Of a stretch of DNA of 7,088 nt, positions 4,884 through 7,088 are shown one piece after another (position 1 is the first letter of the stretch; every line of letters starts with the position of its first letter). The notes under the pieces were generated by a model. That model made no database searches and was not told the DNA's origin. It saw nothing but the letters and a program-made list of their open reading frames with translations. The stretch covers positions 1 to 7,088 of the forward strand of contig CAJXGZ010000122.1 of the NCBI GenBank assembly GCA_913053795.1, in the 5' to 3' direction. The position numbers and the translations under genes are program-made. The stretch is from an uncultured Rhodospirillales bacterium. Its GTDB lineage: Bacteria > Pseudomonadota > Alphaproteobacteria > Rhodospirillales > 2-02-FULL-58-16.

Positions 4884-6992
4884 CATCCTCGCCTTTTGCT
4901 TGGGCGACCAGCCGGCGGCTTTGGCGGCTTGACCTGAGACGCCCGGCTTGTGAAGCCCCAGGTCCATGGCCTCCAGGCGGCGGAGTTCGTCGCGCAGGCG
5001 GGCGGCTTCCTCAAACTCCAGGTCGGCGGCCGCCGCGCGCATGCGCTTTTCCAGGTCCGCCGCGTGGGCCTTTAAATCCTTGTCCGCCATGTGGCCGTCG
5101 CCTGAGTTGACGGTGACGTAATCGGCCTCGTAAACCGAGCCCAGCACATCGGTGATGTGCGAGCGCACGGATTCAGGCGTGATGCCGTTGGCTGAGTTGT
5201 AGGCCTGCTGGCGTTCGCGCCGCCGATTGGTTTCGGCCAGTGCGTAGTCCAGCGAAGCGGTCATTTTGTCGGCGTAGAGGATCACTTGGCCGTCCACGTG
5301 GCGCGCGGCGCGGCCGATGGTTTGCACCAGCGAGGTCTTGGATCGTAAAAAACCCTCCTTGTCGGCGTCGAGGATGCACACCAGGGAGCATTCGGGAATG
5401 TCCAGCCCCTCGCGCAACAGGTTGATGCCCACCAACACGTCGAAGGCGCCCAGGCGCAAATCGCGGATAATCTCGATGCGCTCCAGCGTCTCGATGTCCG
5501 AATGCATGTAGCGCACGCGGACCCCGTGCTCGTGCAGGTATTCGGTCAACTCCTCGGCCATGCGCTTGGTGAGGGTGGTGACCAGAACCCGCTGGCCCTT
5601 GGCGGCGCGTTCCTTGACCTCGCCCATCAGGTCGTCCACCTGGGTCTCGACGGGCCGCACAATGCACAAGGGGTCGATGAGGCCGGTGGGCCGCACCACT
5701 TGCTCGATGAAGGCGCCGCCGGTGCGCTCCATCTCCCATGGGCCGGGGGTGGCGGAGACGAAAATGGTCTGGGGGCGCAGGGCCTCCCACTCCTCGAACT
5801 TCAGGGGACGGTTGTCGAGGCATGAGGGCAGGCGGAAGCCGAACTCGGCGAGGGTCGACTTGCGGTTGAAGTCGCCCCGGTACATGCCACCCAACTGGGG
5901 CACAGAGACATGGCTCTCATCAGCGATCATCAAGGCGTTTTCCGGCAGGTACTCGAACAGGGTGGGCGGCGCCTGGCCGGGCTTTCGGCCCGTCAGGTAG
6001 CGCGAATAGTTCTCGATGCCGCTGCAATGGCCCACCGTGTCCAGCATCTCCAGATCGAACGTGGTGCGCTCATGCAGCCGTTGCGCCTCCAGCAATTTGC
6101 CTTCGTTGGTGAGTTCCGCGATGCGGGCTTTTAGCTCCTGTTTGATCTTGGGGATCGCCTGCAACAGGGTGGGCCGGGGCGTCACGTAGTGGCTGTTGGG
6201 ATAGACGGTGACCTGGTCCAGCTCCGCTATCTTCTCGCCGGTCAGCGGGTCGATCTCCAGGATGGCCTCCACCTGGTCGCCGAAGAGGGAGATGCGCCAC
6301 GCCCGGTCCTCGCAGTGAGAGGGGAAAATCTCCACCACGTCGCCGCGCACGCGGAAGGTCCCGCGGCAGAAATCGGCGTCGTTGCGCATATACTGAAGAT
6401 CGACGAAACGCTTGAGGATTTCGTTGCGCCGGTAGGTCTCGCCGGCCTCGATGATCTGCACCATCTGGGAATAGGTCTCCACCGAGCCGATGCCGTAGAT
6501 GCACGAGACCGAGGCGACGATAATGACGTCGTTGCGCTCCAGGATGGCCCGCGTCGCCGAATGGCGCATGCGGTCGATCTGCTCGTTGATGGAGGCGTCT
6601 TTCTCGATGAAGGTGTCGGTGCGCGGAACGTAGGCCTCGGGCTGGTAGTAATCGTAGAAGGAAACGAAATACTCCACCGCGTTGCCAGGGAAAAAGCCCT
6701 TCATCTCGCCGTAGAGCTGCGCCGCCAGGGTCTTGTTGGGGGCCAGCACCAGGGTCGGCCGCTGAACCCGTTCGATCACATGGGCGATGGTGAAGGTCTT
6801 TCCCGAGCCGGTGACCCCCAGCAAAACCTGATCGCGCTCGCCCGCGGCGAGCCCCCTCGTCAACGCCTCGATGGCCTCGGGCTGATCGCCGGCGGGGTCG
6901 AAGTCCGACGCCAACTTGAACGCCGCGCCGCCGCTGACGGCGCGCCGTTTCTCGGGAACGAAGATTTCAGGGTTGGCAAGGGGACTGGGCAT
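4851..6992 (-). CDS. uvrB: UvrABC excinuclease subunit B
   Basis: A complete 713-residue UvrB, the helicase-like damage-verification subunit of nucleotide excision repair; it receives damaged DNA from UvrA and recruits UvrC for incision. Visible motifs in order: Walker A GVTGSGKT (59-66); the damage-probing beta-hairpin region YDYYQPEAYVPRTDTFIEKD (113-132); Walker B-type IADESH (356-361); SATPGPWE (413-420); helicase motifs GINLLREGLDIPE (522-534) and QTIGRAARH (557-565); and the C-terminal UVR domain for UvrC contact (about 647-674, LEFEEAARLRDELRRLE). A basic tail of about 40 residues follows, ending RMKKRIKGVRPL. The length is normal to slightly long (E. coli UvrB has 673). The ATG at 6992 has only a modest GAGG ribosome site five bases upstream. 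The gene converges on the chemoreceptor with four bases between stop codons. I saw no convincing LexA box upstream. No uvrA or uvrC is present. Confidence 0.98.
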   Translation of the reverse strand: MPSPLANPEIFVPEKRRAVSGGAAFKLASDFDPAGDQPEAIEALTRGLAAGERDQVLLGVTGSGKTFTIAHVIERVQRPTLVLAPNKTLAAQLYGEMKGFFPGNAVEYFVSFYDYYQPEAYVPRTDTFIEKDASINEQIDRMRHSATRAILERNDVIIVASVSCIYGIGSVETYSQMVQIIEAGETYRRNEILKRFVDLQYMRNDADFCRGTFRVRGDVVEIFPSHCEDRAWRISLFGDQVEAILEIDPLTGEKIAELDQVTVYPNSHYVTPRPTLLQAIPKIKQELKARIAELTNEGKLLEAQRLHERTTFDLEMLDTVGHCSGIENYSRYLTGRKPGQAPPTLFEYLPENALMIADESHVSVPQLGGMYRGDFNRKSTLAEFGFRLPSCLDNRPLKFEEWEALRPQTIFVSATPGPWEMERTGGAFIEQVVRPTGLIDPLCIVRPVETQVDDLMGEVKERAAKGQRVLVTTLTKRMAEELTEYLHEHGVRVRYMHSDIETLERIEIIRDLRLGAFDVLVGINLLREGLDIPECSLVCILDADKEGFLRSKTSLVQTIGRAARHVDGQVILYADKMTASLDYALAETNRRRERQQAYNSANGITPESVRSHITDVLGSVYEADYVTVNSGDGHMADKDLKAHAADLEKRMRAAAADLEFEEAARLRDELRRLEAMDLGLHKPGVSGQAAKAAGWSPKQKARMKKRIKGVRPL

Positions 6993-7088
6993 GGGACCTC
7001 AGGAACGCTCTAAAAGCATGTTTCCGCGACAATCCCCAAATTTTCCCCGTCATGGCCGGGCTTGGTCCACTGCTGTCCGGTTTAACTT
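6993..7088. other. uvrB upstream region, with possible repeat or element edge
   Basis: These 96 bases should contain the uvrB promoter, but no box pair stands out. GGCCGGGCTTGGTCC (about 7055-7069) resembles one arm of a dispersed palindrome that I recall from alphaproteobacterial intergenic regions (GGCCGGGCTTGTCCCGGCC type). The last bases, CTGCTGTCCGGTTTAACTT, look different in style and might be the end of an insertion element continuing outside the window. Both points rest on resemblance only. Confidence 0.3.

Noticed and set aside
5173..5823. 216-codon minus-strand frame within uvrB
   Set aside because: Overlapping alternate frame of uvrB, rich in R, P, G and H, which is usual for shifted frames in GC-rich genes.
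6189..7013. 274-codon open frame on the plus strand opposite uvrB
   Set aside because: It lies wholly opposite a clear UvrB reading frame and has low-complexity, leucine/glycine/histidine-rich composition typical of the antisense of a GC-rich gene.
6993..7020. GTTC-containing sequence upstream of uvrB as an alphaproteobacterial LexA box
   Set aside because: The second half-site after seven bases is CCCA rather than GTTC, so the GTTC-N7-GTTC pattern is not met.

Overview
The window looks like chromosome from an alphaproteobacterium, probably of the Rhodospirillales (Magnetospirillum-like). The grounds are the GC-rich coding sequence, two large chemoreceptors sharing the post-HAMP motif AVQVFKDN that I associate with this group, an alphaproteobacterial-style UvrB with a long tail after its UVR domain, and a GGCCGGGCTTG fragment near the right end that resembles a dispersed alphaproteobacterial repeat. 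This placement is inference; no marker gene fixes the genus.

Layout from left to right. Positions 1-1251 (minus) hold the N-terminal 417 residues of a methyl-accepting chemotaxis protein (MCP), cut by the window edge just before its signalling domain. Immediately upstream of it on the same strand, 61 bases away, is a complete exported alpha-class carbonic anhydrase (1313-2152, minus). A 636-base A+T-richer region without a convincing gene (2153-2788) separates this pair from a divergent, complete second MCP (2789-4846, plus) with a NIT (nitrate/nitrite-sensing type) periplasmic domain. Four bases beyond its stop codon the convergent uvrB gene ends (4851-6992, minus). The MCP's terminator hairpin lies inside the last codons of uvrB. 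The last 96 bases are the uvrB upstream region and possibly the edge of a repeat or mobile element.

Functionally there are two themes. One is environmental sensing: two transmembrane chemoreceptors with different periplasmic sensor domains flank a periplasmic CO2/bicarbonate-interconverting enzyme. The other is nucleotide excision repair (UvrB), an unrelated housekeeping gene. The carbonic anhydrase and first MCP are arranged as a possible two-gene transcription unit, which suggests, but does not show, a link between CO2/bicarbonate or pH chemistry and taxis.

I found no CRISPR array, tRNA, rRNA, intact transposase or phage gene, and no clear undescribed system. The points most worth a second look are the terminator-like palindrome that encodes the UvrB C-terminus, the carbonic anhydrase-MCP pairing, and the repeat-rich intergenic region between the divergent genes.
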